DNA of 64,000 bases from Sphingomonas sp. UNC305MFCol5.2 (GCF_000712135.1 NZ_JOOE01000002.1:806001-870000); one strand, 5' to 3'; positions 8,201-17,163 are shown, numbered from the stretch's first letter. Translations and numbers: made by a program. The notes: generated by a model not told the origin, from the sequence alone.

Positions 8201-8914
8201 TCAGGCGACTGCCGAAACCGGCTCCGTGATCTCGCCGCCATCGGGCTCGCGCAGCACATAGCCGCGGCCCCAGACGGTCTCGATGTAATTCTCGCCTTCG
8301 CAGGCCATGCTGAGCTTCTTGCGCAGCTTGCAGATGAAGACGTCGATGATCTTGAGCTCGGGCTCGTCCATCCCGCCATACAGGTGGTTGAGGAACATTT
8401 CCTTGGTGAGCGTGGTGCCCTTGCGGAGCGAGAGCAGCTCCAGCATCGCATATTCCTTGCCGGTCAGGTGCACGCGGGCACCGTCGACTTCGACCGTCTT
8501 GGCGTCGAGATTGACCGCCAGCTTGCCGGTGCGGATGACCGACTGGCTGTGGCCCTTCGAGCGGCGGACGACGGCGTGGATGCGCGCGACCAGCTCTTCG
8601 CGGTGGAACGGCTTGGTGACATAGTCGTCGGCGCCGAAGCCGAAGCTGCGCACCTTCGAATCCATTTCGTTGATGCCCGACAGGATCAGCACCGGCGTCT
8701 GCACGCGGGCGACGCGGACCTTCTTGAGCACGTCGTAACCGTGCATGTCCGGCAGGTTGAGATCCAGCAGGATGATGTCGTAATCATAGAGCTTGGCCAG
8801 ATCCAGGCCCTCTTCGCCCAGATCCGTGGTGTAGACGTTGAACCCTTCGGTCGAGAGCATCAGCTCGATCGCCTTGGCAGTCGAAGGCTCGTCCTCGATC
8901 AGCAGCACGCGCAT
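8201..8914 (-). CDS. ctrA: cell-cycle response regulator CtrA
   Basis: 237 residues: receiver domain (1-120) with phospho-acceptor D51 in [14 protein letters not shown] and K in DDYVTKPF, then an OmpR-type winged-helix DNA-binding domain ending in [20 protein letters not shown]. The sequence follows Caulobacter CtrA very closely through both domains. It is the essential master regulator of replication, flagella and division in Caulobacter; in sphingomonads the regulon mainly concerns motility and the envelope. The ATG at 8914 is the classic MRVLLIEDE start; the 20 residues upstream are not family-like. Single-gene unit with its own terminator and CtrA-like sites upstream. Confidence 0.96.
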   Translation of the reverse strand: MRVLLIEDEPSTAKAIELMLSTEGFNVYTTDLGEEGLDLAKLYDYDIILLDLNLPDMHGYDVLKKVRVARVQTPVLILSGINEMDSKVRSFGFGADDYVTKPFHREELVARIHAVVRRSKGHSQSVIRTGKLAVNLDAKTVEVDGARVHLTGKEYAMLELLSLRKGTTLTKEMFLNHLYGGMDEPELKIIDVFICKLRKKLSMACEGENYIETVWGRGYVLREPDGGEITEPVSAVA

Positions 8915-9007
8915 CGTCGGTTCCCCTGTCCCAAGCACGCGTTGTGAGCCCCTTCGGCCGACGCGTTGGACCAATTCATTAACCTAAGCACCTCTGAAGG
9001 CAAAAGG

Positions 9008-9022
9008 TTAATTTCTGACTAA
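9008..9022. promoter_or_regulatory. CtrA-like binding site upstream of ctrA
   Basis: TTAA, seven bases, then CTAA (9008-9022), one mismatch from the TTAA-N7-TTAA CtrA consensus. A further TTAACC half-site lies at 8979-8984. They are about 65-110 bases upstream of the ctrA start and suggest autoregulation. Confidence 0.55.
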
Positions 9023-9089
9023 CCGGCCTTGTTCCACGAGTCGTAGGGAATCTACCTATTCGCGGACTCAAATTCGTTTCGGAGTCGAG

Positions 9090-10004
9090 TCATAAATGCG
9101 CTTCGCCGCAGAGTCGCTTGAGCCGATCGCTGAGGAAATCGATCAGCGCCTCGACCCGGGCCGGGCGCAAGGTTCCGGGGGGCGTGATCAGGTGCAGTCC
9201 GGAGGCACCTCCGGCCCAATCGTCGAGCACCGATTCCAGCCGCCCGGCCGCCAGTTCCTCGTCGACGAGGAAATCGGGGAGCCGCGCCACACCGAGCCCC
9301 GCACGCAACGCCGGGAGCATCGCATCGCCGCTGTCGGTGCGGATCGGGCCGTCGATCCGCACTGCCGCTTCCTCGCCGCCGGCGCGGCGGAAGCGCCACA
9401 CCTCCGGGTTCGCGGTGTTGGTGTAGACGAAGCAGGCGTGGCTCGCGAGATCGGCGGGGTGGCGCGGGCGGCCCATGCGGTCGAAATAGGCCGGCGAGGC
9501 GACGATATGGCCGGTGACGGGCCCCAGCCGGCGCGCGCGGAGCGAAGAATCGGGCAATTCGGCGATGCGGACCGCGATGTCGACGCCTTCGCCGACGATG
9601 TCGACGAACGCGTCCGACAGGCGCAGGTCGATCTTGATCCCCGGATGCAGCGCCATGAACTCGGCGAGCACCGGCGCCATATGGCGGACGCCGAAGGTCA
9701 GCGGCGCCGCGACGCGCACCACGCCCACCGGCGCGCTGGCGGATTCGAATGCCGCTTCCTCGGCGGTCTGGCCTTCGGAAAGGATCCGCTGGGCGTGATC
9801 GGCGAGCGCGCGGCCGCTGTCGGTCAAGGTCAGCCGCCGCGAGGTGCGGTGGAACAGCGAGGTGCCCAGCCGCGCCTCGAGCCGGGTGATCGCCTTGGAC
9901 ACCGTCGCCTTGGAGACCGCCAGCGCGTCGGCCGCGCCGCTGAACGAGCGATGCTCGACCACGCTGGCGAAGATCGCCCATGCTTCGAAATCGGGTAGCT
10001 TCAT
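9090..10004 (-). CDS. LysR-family transcriptional regulator
   Basis: 304 residues. N-terminal helix-turn-helix (FASVVEHRSFSGAADALAVS, KATVSKAITRLEARLG) and a two-lobed effector domain from about residue 90. The start MKLPDFEAWAIF at 10004 is chosen because the longer open frame upstream reads through a dispersed repeat. Closest subgroup by eye is the LysR type that sits divergent from pirin or quinone-reductase genes. It faces away from the pirin-wrbA pair, which it probably regulates. Inducer unknown. Confidence 0.9.
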   Translation of the reverse strand: MKLPDFEAWAIFASVVEHRSFSGAADALAVSKATVSKAITRLEARLGTSLFHRTSRRLTLTDSGRALADHAQRILSEGQTAEEAAFESASAPVGVVRVAAPLTFGVRHMAPVLAEFMALHPGIKIDLRLSDAFVDIVGEGVDIAVRIAELPDSSLRARRLGPVTGHIVASPAYFDRMGRPRHPADLASHACFVYTNTANPEVWRFRRAGGEEAAVRIDGPIRTDSGDAMLPALRAGLGVARLPDFLVDEELAAGRLESVLDDWAGGASGLHLITPPGTLRPARVEALIDFLSDRLKRLCGEAHL

Positions 10005-10016
10005 CTTTCTTCTCCT

Positions 10017-10138
10017 CCCCTCCCTGCAAGGGAGGGGCCGGGGGTGGGTGGCGAGCGCAGCGAGCCCCTCCGCCGAACTCCGGGGCATCGAGCCCCGAAG
10101 TTCGCACCCACCCCTTACCCCTCCCTTGCAGGGAGGGG
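10017..10138. repeat. inverted repeat element, family B copy 1
   Basis: Outer arms 10017-10049 and 10106-10138 begin and end with CCCCTCCCTGCAAGGGAGGGG-type blocks joined to GGGTGGGT/ACCCACCC. Inside is a long hairpin: arms CGAACT (10074-10079) and AGTTCG (10099-10104) enclosing CGGGGC, loop ATCGA, GCCCCG. It lies between the LysR and pirin genes, inside their shared promoter region. Two related copies are at 15549-15695 and 42892-43035. Confidence 0.85.
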
Positions 10139-10226
10139 AAGATAGGGAAACGATCGGTTTCCAACGTTTCCATTTACCGCATGATCCCGCTTCCTATCTT
10201 GGCACCAACACCAAGGGAGATCAGCG

Positions 10227-10925
10227 ATGATCGAGAAACGCTCCTTCGAAAGCCTAGGCCATGCCGACCATGGCTGGCTCAATGCCCGGCACCATTTCAG
10301 CTTCGCCGATTATTATGATCCGGCGCGCACCAACTGGGGCTCGCTCCGCGTCTGGAACGACGACGAGATCGCCGCGAACAGCGGCTTCCCGGCGCATCCG
10401 CACCAGAACATGGAGATCATCACCTATGTCCGCACCGGCGCGATCACCCATCAGGATTCGATGGGCAACAAGGGCCGCACCGGGGCCGGCGACGTCCAGG
10501 TGATGAGCGCGGGCACCGGGGTGCGCCACGCCGAGTACAATCTCGAGCCCGAGACCACGACGCTGTTCCAGATCTGGATCCTGCCGCGCGAAACCGGCGG
10601 CCAGCCGAGCTGGGGTGCCAAGCCTTTCCCCAAGGGCGATCGCTCGGGCAAGTTCGTGACGCTCGCTTCGGGCTTCGACGGCGACGACGATGCGCTGCCG
10701 ATCCGGGCCAATGCCCGCGTCCTCGGCGCCACACTCAAGGCCGGCGAAAGCGTCGAGCACCAGGTCGGCGATGCGCGCCACGCCTATCTCGTCCCCGCCG
10801 TCGGCGCGATCGAGATCGACGGCCAGCGCTTCGACGCCCGCGACGGCGCGGCGCTCTCGGGCGGCCAGACCGTAACGATCAAGGCGCTCGAAGACGCCGA
10901 GATCGTGCTCGTCGACGCCGAATGA
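10227..10925 (+). CDS. pirin family protein (cupin)
   Basis: 232 residues, double cupin. The N-terminal cupin has the metal-ligand block GFPAHPHQNMEIITYV (two His near residues 57-59) and later GTGVRHAEYN with another His and a Glu. Bacterial pirins such as YhhW are Fe-binding and may act as quercetinases or redox-sensing cofactors. It lies 93 bases upstream of wrbA in the same direction and divergent from a LysR gene, a layout that suggests a quinone or flavonoid stress response. Confidence 0.92.
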   Translation: MIEKRSFESLGHADHGWLNARHHFSFADYYDPARTNWGSLRVWNDDEIAANSGFPAHPHQNMEIITYVRTGAITHQDSMGNKGRTGAGDVQVMSAGTGVRHAEYNLEPETTTLFQIWILPRETGGQPSWGAKPFPKGDRSGKFVTLASGFDGDDDALPIRANARVLGATLKAGESVEHQVGDARHAYLVPAVGAIEIDGQRFDARDGAALSGGQTVTIKALEDAEIVLVDAE

Positions 10926-10935
10926 CCACCCAATC

Positions 10936-10996
10936 GTCATCCCAGCGAAAGCTGGGATCTCATGCGGCTTGAGACCCCGGCTTTCGCCGGGGCGAC
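10936..10996. repeat. dispersed palindromic repeat pair, family A copy 2 (short variant)
   Basis: GTCATCCCAGCGAAAGCTGG (from 10936) faces GACCCCGGCTTTCGCCGGGG (to about 10992), with 10 bases between. Both units are themselves palindromic. It lies between pirin and wrbA, where it could limit or process the shared transcript. Confidence 0.8.
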
Positions 10997-11018
10997 GGCC
11001 TGAATTGAAGGAATTGCC

Positions 11019-11645
11019 ATGTCCAAGATCCTGGTTCTCTATTATTCGTCCTACGGCCACCTCGCGAAGATGGCGGACGCCGTCGCCGAGGGCGCGCGCA
11101 GCACGGGCGCCGAAGTCGATGTGCGCCGCGTCCCCGAGACCGTGCCCGCCGAAGTCGCCACGGCATCGGGCTTCATTCCCGACCATAGCCACCCGGTGCT
11201 CGACGACGTCAACGAGCTCGCCAATTATGACGGCATCATCGTCGGCGCGCCGACCCGCTACGGGCGGATGTCGAGCCAGATGGCGAGCTTCTGGGATCGC
11301 GCCGGTGGCGTCTGGTACCAGGGCGCGCTCAACGGCAAGGTCGGCGGCGCCTTCACGTCGACCGCGACCCAGCATGGCGGCCAGGAAGCGACGCTCTTCT
11401 CGATCATCACCAATCTGCTCCACTTCGGCCTGACCATCGTCGGGCTCGATTATGGCTTCCAGGGCCAGATGGGCGTCGACGAGGTCAAGGGCGGATCGCC
11501 TTATGGCGCGACGACGATCTCGGACGGCGACGGCAGCCGCCTGCCGAGCGCGAGCGAGCTCGACGGCGCGCGCTATCAGGGCCGCCGCGTCGCCGAGCTG
11601 GCCAACAAGATCGCGGCCCCTGTCCGCGAGATCGAGATCGCGTAA
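11019..11645 (+). CDS. wrbA: NAD(P)H:quinone oxidoreductase, WrbA type
   Basis: 208 residues, flavodoxin-like FMN enzyme that makes two-electron reductions of quinones, preventing semiquinone radicals. The FMN phosphate loop is [12 protein letters not shown] near the N-terminus; the WrbA-specific [16 protein letters not shown] and [11 protein letters not shown] segments are present, with [12 protein letters not shown] further on. Length is typical (about 200). It follows pirin in the same direction. Its last 70 bases overlap the 3' end of the convergent peptidase gene. Confidence 0.95.
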   Translation: MSKILVLYYSSYGHLAKMADAVAEGARSTGAEVDVRRVPETVPAEVATASGFIPDHSHPVLDDVNELANYDGIIVGAPTRYGRMSSQMASFWDRAGGVWYQGALNGKVGGAFTSTATQHGGQEATLFSIITNLLHFGLTIVGLDYGFQGQMGVDEVKGGSPYGATTISDGDGSRLPSASELDGARYQGRRVAELANKIAAPVREIEIA

Positions 11646-12379
11646 TCCCCCCTCCCTCGCGGTCTCGCGTCGGCGGCGGCTGGAACCCCGGTTCCGGCCG
11701 CCGTCTTCGTTTGCGGGCGAGCGACGGCGGGGAGCGCGGGGAAGCGCGCCTGTGCCGCTGCGAAACGCGCACGCGCCGCCTGCGCCTGCGCACCGGTATC
11801 GCTGCTCCGGCCGACCCAGCGCCAATGCCACGGCTCCCACCCCACGCCCTGTTTGTTGCCCGCGGGGAAGGAGAGCTCGAACCCGAAATCCGGTCCGCGC
11901 TTCATCAGCCATTTTCCGCCGGGGGTGAGCATGAAACATTGCTCGACTGCACGGCAGCCGGTGCCGCGCTGGGCGAAGTCGATCGCATAGCCGGTGGCGT
12001 GCTCGCTATGTCCGGGCGGGCCGGTGAACCGCGCGCGGAGCGCGGCGCCGCCGACTGAATCGCAATTGTCGGGTCCGGCGCAGAAGACGCGGCGCTGGTG
12101 CGCGATCGAGCGGAAGCACGATATCGCGCCGAGATCGATCCCTTCCGCGCGGGCAGCAGCCAGCAGGCGTTCGAGATCGTAGGTCGCCTCGCGCACCAGG
12201 ATGCAGCCCGGCAAGCTAGGTACGGGCGCCAGCGAGGCCGGATCCGCCTCGCCATAAGGCAGATGGTTGAAGAGGCGCACGACGTCCGCGAGCGGAGCGG
12301 GCGCAGCTTGGGGCATCACCTCCCCGGCATGCGCGGCGGGCGGCGCGAGCAGGAGCAGAGCCAGGGCCGAAAAACGCAT
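11576..12379 (-). CDS. D-alanyl-D-alanine carboxypeptidase, M15 family (VanY-like)
   Basis: 267 residues with a signal peptide ([18 protein letters not shown]). The zinc site of M15 peptidases is visible: [13 protein letters not shown] (His and Asp ligands near residue 130) and EPWHWRWVG (catalytic/ligand His near 190). It probably trims peptidoglycan stem peptides in the periplasm. The ATG at 12379 was preferred over a GTG 12 bases upstream because it directly precedes the signal peptide. The ~70-residue C-terminal tail is Ala/Arg-rich, without domain features, and crosses into wrbA on the other strand. Confidence 0.82.
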   Translation of the reverse strand: MRFSALALLLLAPPAAHAGEVMPQAAPAPLADVVRLFNHLPYGEADPASLAPVPSLPGCILVREATYDLERLLAAARAEGIDLGAISCFRSIAHQRRVFCAGPDNCDSVGGAALRARFTGPPGHSEHATGYAIDFAQRGTGCRAVEQCFMLTPGGKWLMKRGPDFGFELSFPAGNKQGVGWEPWHWRWVGRSSDTGAQAQAARARFAAAQARFPALPAVARPQTKTAAGTGVPAAADARPRGRGDYAISISRTGAAILLASSATRRP

Positions 12380-12504
12380 GCGCACCCTCACGACACTGCC
12401 GGGATGGCATCACCCTAGGAAACGCCGCACGCGTGGAAAGGATCATGCAGTCGCGCACGATTGCCGCGCTGGCGCTGGCGGCCGTGCAGTGGCATGGGCG
12501 AGGC

Positions 12505-13155
12505 ATGTTCCAGGACCGCGTACTCTTCATCGACGGCGAAGCGATCGTGATCGACAAGCCCGCGGGCCTGCCGGTCGATCGCCCGCGCGACCGCTCGCAG
12601 AGCCTCGAGGACATGCTCGACCAGCTCACTTTCGGCTTCCAGCGCCTCCCCTTGCCCGTCCACCGGCTCGACCGCGACACCAGCGGCTGCCTGTTGCTCG
12701 CGCGCAATCCCAAGGCGCACAAGCGCTTCGGCCAGGCCTTCGAGGCGGGCACGGTGGTCAAGCGCTACCTCGCGATCCTCGACGGCGACCCCGCGGAAGA
12801 CAGCGGCACGATCGACTTGCCGCTGATCAAGGTCTCGACCGAGGAGACCGGCTGGCGGATGACCGGCGACGCGAACGGCAAGCCCGCGCGCACCCGCTGG
12901 GAAGTCGTCGAGCGCGCGCGCGGCAAGGCGATGCTCGCTTTCTTCCCCGAGACCGGCCGCACCCACCAGATCCGCGTCCACGCCGCCGAGGGGCTCGGCC
13001 TGCCGATCCTCGGCGACCCGGTCTATGGCAAAGGCGGCCCCGCGGTGATGCTCCACGCCGCCGAACTCACCGTGCCCCGCGAAGGCAAGCCCGACATCCA
13101 TGCCGAGGCGCCGCTGCCGGTGCGCTTCCACAATATGGGCTTCGGCCGTGGCTGA
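12505..13155 (+). CDS. RluA-family pseudouridine synthase
   Basis: 216 residues. Isomerises uridine to pseudouridine in rRNA or tRNA. The catalytic motif VHRLDRDTSGCLLLARN carries the essential Asp. The GRTHQIRVHAAEGLGLPILG block typical of RluA/RluC follows. The S4 domain found in RluC/RluD is absent, so the nearest types are RluA or TruC. Start ATG 12505 (MFQDRVLFIDGEAIVIDKPAG) matches family starts; upstream in-frame starts add unrelated sequence. It overlaps the arfB start by eight bases. Confidence 0.9.
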   Translation: MFQDRVLFIDGEAIVIDKPAGLPVDRPRDRSQSLEDMLDQLTFGFQRLPLPVHRLDRDTSGCLLLARNPKAHKRFGQAFEAGTVVKRYLAILDGDPAEDSGTIDLPLIKVSTEETGWRMTGDANGKPARTRWEVVERARGKAMLAFFPETGRTHQIRVHAAEGLGLPILGDPVYGKGGPAVMLHAAELTVPREGKPDIHAEAPLPVRFHNMGFGRG

Positions 13156-13549
13156 GTTGCCGGAGGAGGCGATCGTCGAGGAAAAGTTCCTCGCCGCCTC
13201 GGGGCCCGGCGGGCAGAACGTCAACAAGGTCGCCACCGCGGTCCAGCTGCGCGTCAACGTCTTCGCGCTCGGCCTGCCGCCTTATGCCTATCAGCAGCTC
13301 AAGACCCTCGCCGGCACCAGGATGACGGCGGCGGGCGAGCTGGTGATCACCGCGCGGAAATTCCGCACGCAGGACGCCAACCGCAGCGATGCGCGCGAGC
13401 GCGTGGCGGAACTGATCGACAAGGCGCTCGAACGCCAGACGCGGCGCGTGAAGACCAAGCCGAGCAGGGCCGCCAGGGCGCGGCGCGTCGACACCAAAAA
13501 GGGCCGCAGCGAAGTGAAGGCCGGCCGCGGCAAGGTGAGGCTCGACTGA
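13148..13549 (+). CDS. arfB: alternative ribosome-rescue factor ArfB
   Basis: 133 residues. Peptidyl-tRNA hydrolase that rescues ribosomes stalled on truncated mRNA. The catalytic GGQ lies at 21-23 in ASGPGGQNVNK. The C-terminal tail is basic (RRVKTKPSRAARARRVDTKKGRSEVKAGRGK), as needed to enter the empty mRNA channel. GTG 13148 is chosen because it gives the usual short N-terminus and overlaps the RluA-type gene by eight bases. The stop overlaps the next ATG by one base. Confidence 0.93.
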   Translation: MAELPEEAIVEEKFLAASGPGGQNVNKVATAVQLRVNVFALGLPPYAYQQLKTLAGTRMTAAGELVITARKFRTQDANRSDARERVAELIDKALERQTRRVKTKPSRAARARRVDTKKGRSEVKAGRGKVRLD

Positions 13550-14022
13550 TGGCCGGGCGCACGGATCGGGCCGTTCGCACGATCGCCGCGCCGCGCGACG
13601 CGATCTACCGGGCGCTGGTCGATCCCGAACTGCTGCTCCATTGGCTGCCGCCCGAGGGCATGACCGGCCGGTTCGAAGCGTTCGATGCGCGTCCGGGCGG
13701 GCGCTATCGGATGATCCTGCGCTATCCCGACGCGAGCGCGGGCAAGGCAGGCGGCGGCGAGGATGTCGTGGAGGGCCGCTTCGTGTCCTTCACCCCCGGC
13801 GTGCAGATCGTCCAGGCCGCCGATTTCGAATCCGACGATCCCGCTTTCACCGGCACGATGACGATCGACTGGATGCTCCGCGACGCGCCGGGCGGCACCG
13901 AGGTCCTGGTCGAATGCCGCGACGTGCCTTCGGGCATTTCGGCCGAGGACCATGCCGCCGGTCTCGCCTCCTCGCTCGAAAACCTCGCTGCGCTGCTGGA
14001 AGAGCCCGGCGCGAACGCCTAG
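13549..14022 (+). CDS. SRPBCC/AHSA1 domain protein
   Basis: 157 residues forming one START-like fold: N-terminal RTIAAPRDAIYRALVDPELLLHWLPPEGM and the central GRYRMILRYPD and EGRFVSFTPG strands are characteristic of Aha1/SRPBCC proteins. Such proteins bind small hydrophobic ligands; no specific role can be assigned. Coupled to arfB by a one-base overlap (TGATG), so probably part of the same transcript. Confidence 0.85.
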   Translation: MAGRTDRAVRTIAAPRDAIYRALVDPELLLHWLPPEGMTGRFEAFDARPGGRYRMILRYPDASAGKAGGGEDVVEGRFVSFTPGVQIVQAADFESDDPAFTGTMTIDWMLRDAPGGTEVLVECRDVPSGISAEDHAAGLASSLENLAALLEEPGANA

Positions 14023-14031
14023 CTAGGCGCC

Positions 14032-14517
14032 ATGTACGACTTCACCATCGCCGCCGGCAGCAAATCCGAACTCTATCGCGACCTTGCCGCCGCGCTCGAT
14101 TCGCTCACCGCCGACGAGCCCGATGCCATCGCCAACATGGCCAATGTCTCCGCGCTGATCGGCCAGTATCTTCCCGACCTGAACTGGTCCGGCTTCTATC
14201 GAAACGTGAACGACGAGCTCGTCCTCGGCCCGTTCCAGGGCAAGGCCGCGTGCATCCGCATCCCGTTCGGCAAGGGCGTGTGCGGCGCCGCCGCGGCGAC
14301 TCGCGAGACCCAGCTCGTCGAGGATGTCCATGCCTTTCCGGGGCACATCGCCTGCGACGCCGCCAGCCGCTCGGAACTGGTGGTGCCGATCGTCCACCAG
14401 GGCGAACTGCTCGGCGTGCTCGATCTCGACAGCCCGCTGCCTGCCCGCTTCGACGCCGGGGACGCCGCGGGCTGCGAGGCGCTGATGCGGATTCTGGCTC
14501 CACGAATCTCAGGATGA
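14032..14517 (+). CDS. msrC: free methionine-(R)-sulfoxide reductase (GAF domain)
   Basis: 161 residues, a single GAF domain. The three active-site cysteines of fRMsr are present at C74 (KAACIRI), C84 (GKGVCGAAA) and C108 (HIACDAASRSE). These reduce free Met-R-sulfoxide through a disulfide relay with thioredoxin. Length and motif spacing fit the family. It starts nine bases after the SRPBCC stop. Confidence 0.92.
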   Translation: MYDFTIAAGSKSELYRDLAAALDSLTADEPDAIANMANVSALIGQYLPDLNWSGFYRNVNDELVLGPFQGKAACIRIPFGKGVCGAAAATRETQLVEDVHAFPGHIACDAASRSELVVPIVHQGELLGVLDLDSPLPARFDAGDAAGCEALMRILAPRISG

Positions 14518-14630
14518 AACGCTGCCCCGCATTGGGACAGGTTTGAGCCGCACCCGCGATTTCGTGCGCGCGCCGTAACGGTTACTTCTTCGTAAAGCGC
14601 GGCAGAGGGCGCTGGCACGAAGGAGTGAGC

Positions 14631-15515
14631 ATGGTACGCGGCACTTGGTTGGCAGCAGCGGTGATCGTCGGAGTCGCGGGGGCGACGCCCGCCGCCGCGC
14701 AGCGCGTCTGGCAGGACGGCCGCTGGGTCGTGATGCCGCGGACGTCGGCGCCGATGGTGATGCGCACCAATCCGCACCGCTGGGCGATGCGCGACGGGCG
14801 CTGGGATGCGGGCTATCGCGCGCCGGGCGGCTGGAACGCCTATCGCCGGCTCCATCGCGGCGGCAGGCTCCCCGGCTATTGGATGGGCGCCGATTTCCGC
14901 GTCCACGACTATCTGAGCTTCGGTCTCGCCGCGCCGCCCCCGGGCTATTCGTGGGTGCGCTATTATGACGACGCCGTGCTGGTCGATCGCGACGGCGGCG
15001 TCTGGGATTCGCGCGACGGCATTTCGTGGGGCGGCGCAGTCGCCATGGCGAGCGCCGACGCAGGCTATGCGCGCGCCGACAGCCGCGCCGGCGCGGGCTA
15101 TCCGCCGCCGCGGATCGAGCCGGTCGATCCCGACGATTATTATGACGACGGCGGATATGACGACGGCCCTCCGCCGCCGCCTTATGACGCGCCGCCGCCG
15201 CCGCGCCGGCACGACGAACCCGGCCGCTATCATGGCCCATACCCAGGGGGGTATGCACCACCGGTGGCCCTGCCGCCGGTGGTGCAGATGGCCCCGTCCT
15301 GCGTGCAGGTCTGCGGCGGCTGGCAAGGCGGCTATAACGGCATGACGTGGCAGAACGGCGCCTGGGTCGGCAATTATGGCGCGGGGACGACCGTCGTGGT
15401 CATCCCCGGCGCGACGACCACGACCACCACGGTCACCGAATATGTGACCAAATCGTACCGCCGCGCGCCTTCCAAGCGCGTGTGGCGCAAGGTGCGGCCG
15501 CGCTGCGGCTGCTGA
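14631..15515 (+). CDS. exported RcnB-like, proline/tyrosine-rich protein
   Basis: 294 residues with a signal peptide (WLAAAVIVGVAGATPAAA). The middle part has the RcnB-type block YWMGADFRVHDYLSFGLAAPPPGYSWVR and YYDDAVLVDRDGGVWD. It is followed by an Asp/Tyr/Pro-rich stretch (PPPPPYDAPPPP) and a Thr-rich strand (TTTTTTVTEYVTKSYRR) before a basic, Cys-containing end. RcnB proteins are periplasmic and linked to metal homeostasis in E. coli, but the function in sphingomonads is unknown. ATG 14631 has AGGAG five bases upstream; a GTG six bases earlier would leave no room for it. Confidence 0.75.
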   Translation: MVRGTWLAAAVIVGVAGATPAAAQRVWQDGRWVVMPRTSAPMVMRTNPHRWAMRDGRWDAGYRAPGGWNAYRRLHRGGRLPGYWMGADFRVHDYLSFGLAAPPPGYSWVRYYDDAVLVDRDGGVWDSRDGISWGGAVAMASADAGYARADSRAGAGYPPPRIEPVDPDDYYDDGGYDDGPPPPPYDAPPPPRRHDEPGRYHGPYPGGYAPPVALPPVVQMAPSCVQVCGGWQGGYNGMTWQNGAWVGNYGAGTTVVVIPGATTTTTTVTEYVTKSYRRAPSKRVWRKVRPRCGC

Positions 15516-15548
15516 GCTGGCGTCAAAGCATATCGACATTCGACTTTC

Positions 15549-15695
15549 CCCCTCCCTGCAAGGGAGGGGTTAGGGGTGGGTAAGAAAAGGCCGGGCTCGA
15601 TGCCCGGCCTTTTCTTTATTCCACGCAGCTCGATGGGCGCCCCCAGTCTTCGCCGGGGTCGCACCCACCCCCTACCCCTCCCTTGCAGGGAGGGG
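15549..15695. repeat. inverted repeat element, family B copy 2, with internal terminator
   Basis: Outer arms CCCCTCCCTGCAAGGGAGGG (from 15549) and the matching inverted block ending at 15695, each joined to GGGTGGGT/ACCCACCC. The inner hairpin (15585-15613) is flanked by A and T runs and doubles as a terminator. Located between two convergent genes. Confidence 0.85.
15585..15613. terminator. bidirectional intrinsic terminator
   Basis: Perfect 12-bp stem AAAAGGCCGGGC (15585-15596) and GCCCGGCCTTTT (15602-15613) with loop TCGAT. A and T runs on either side allow termination in both directions between the convergent RcnB-like and M28 genes. Confidence 0.85.
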
Positions 15696-15708
15696 AGATG
15701 CCGAGAGC

Positions 15709-17001
15709 CTAGTGCCGGGCGCGGCCGCCGAAGGTCACCAGGCTTTCGGAGCCGCCCGCGGCCAGCGCCGAGACGCCGACGAAATTATCGTCGACGATCA
15801 CGTCCTTGAGGACCGTCTCGCTGCCGGTGACGTCGACATGCCGCTGCCAGTCCTGCGCGTCGGCGCGGCGCCAATGAACCCGGTAGCGTGACGCGCCGGG
15901 CACCGGCTCCCATTTGACCGACGTGTCGCTCGCCAGCGCGCCGCCGATCGTCACGCTCGCCGGTGCCGCGGGCGCACTGGCTAACCGGCGGATCGTCGCG
16001 ACGTTGATCGCCGTCACCTTGGCGAGATAGCCGAAATCCATCCGGTCGACGGTGTCGCCATAGACCCGGCCGCCTTCGGTGCGCAGGTCCTGATGCTGCG
16101 CGTCGTAATTCTCGACGCCCACGGTGAAGCGCACTGCCGGATAACCGAGCTTGAGGAACGGGGTATGGTCCCCGCCGCGGCCGAACCGGTCCGGCCGGCG
16201 CACCAGCACGACGTCCAGCCCGCCCGACAGCTTGCCTGCCACGTCATCCGCCGCCTTGGCCAGCGCGCGCGAAGGGCCGTCGTCCTCGCCCCCTTCGGCG
16301 CGGCGGGCGAACTGGTCGTCGAGCGACTCGACCTGACGGATACCTTCGGAGAAGACCCGCACCCGGTCCGCCACCCGCGCGCCGCTCTGCCCGATCGTAT
16401 TGCCGACGATGTCGTTGTTGAGCACCGCGCTGACCGTCCAGCCGCGCTCCTTCGCGGTCTCGGCGAGCAATTGCCCGCCGAACAGCCCCTGCTCCTCGCC
16501 CGAAAGCGCGGCATAGACGATCGTCGCGTCGAACTTCTCCTTCGACAGGATCCGCGCCGCCTCGAGCACCAAAGCGACGCCCGAGGCATCGTCATTGGCG
16601 CCGGGCGCGTCCGAAGTCGCGTTCATCGGATCGGTCACGCGGCTGTCGATATGCCCCATCACGATGACCACGCGCTTCGCATTCCTGCCGGGCTGGAAAC
16701 CGAGCACGTCGACCACCTCGACTCCGTTCGGCGCGCGATCATTGGTGAAGGTCCGCGCGAGGTTCGCCGTCTCGATACAGCCGCCGCATGCCTCGCCGAT
16801 CCGCGAAAGCTCGGTCGCGAACCAGCGCCGCGCCGCGCCGATGCCGCGCGTTGGGTGATCGGTCACGGAGAGGGTGTGGCGTGTGCCGAAGCCGACCAGC
16901 TTCTCGACGCTAGCCTTCAGCCGGGCCGGATCGGGCTGTTCCTGCGCATGGGCGGCAGGGATAGCGAGCAGGGTCAGCGGTGCGAGAGCAGGGATGCGCA
17001 T
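15709..17001 (-). CDS. exported M28 family zinc aminopeptidase
   Basis: 430 residues with a signal peptide (LAPLTLLAIPAAHA). Zinc-ligand motifs of M28 follow in order: GHIDSR, DAPGANDDASGVAL, ALSGEEQGLFGG (catalytic Glu), NNDIVG, and a late His in GGDHTPFLKLG. The last ~90 residues look like a fibronectin-type domain (PASVTIGGALASDTSVKWEPVPGASRYRVHWR). A likely periplasmic or secreted peptide-degrading enzyme. Substrate cannot be assigned. Confidence 0.92.
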   Translation of the reverse strand: MRIPALAPLTLLAIPAAHAQEQPDPARLKASVEKLVGFGTRHTLSVTDHPTRGIGAARRWFATELSRIGEACGGCIETANLARTFTNDRAPNGVEVVDVLGFQPGRNAKRVVIVMGHIDSRVTDPMNATSDAPGANDDASGVALVLEAARILSKEKFDATIVYAALSGEEQGLFGGQLLAETAKERGWTVSAVLNNDIVGNTIGQSGARVADRVRVFSEGIRQVESLDDQFARRAEGGEDDGPSRALAKAADDVAGKLSGGLDVVLVRRPDRFGRGGDHTPFLKLGYPAVRFTVGVENYDAQHQDLRTEGGRVYGDTVDRMDFGYLAKVTAINVATIRRLASAPAAPASVTIGGALASDTSVKWEPVPGASRYRVHWRRADAQDWQRHVDVTGSETVLKDVIVDDNFVGVSALAAGGSESLVTFGGRARH

Positions 17002-17049
17002 GTCGGAGAAGTGACGCGCCCAGGGTGGCGGGTCAATCGCCTCCTAACC

Positions 17050-17154
17050 GTCACCCCGGCCTTGGGCCGGGGTCCACCACGCGGCAGAGGAAAGACAGGC
17101 GGCTCCAGACCAACATATGCGGCACGGTGGACCCCGGCCCAAGGCCGGGGTGAC
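17050..17154. repeat. dispersed palindromic repeat pair, family A copy 3
   Basis: GTCACCCCGGCCTTGGGCCG... at 17050 faces ...CGGCCCAAGGCCGGGGTGAC ending at 17154, with about 50 bases between. It lies between two minus-strand genes, just past the universal stress protein stop. Confidence 0.85.
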
Positions 17155-17163
17155 GAACTGGCC

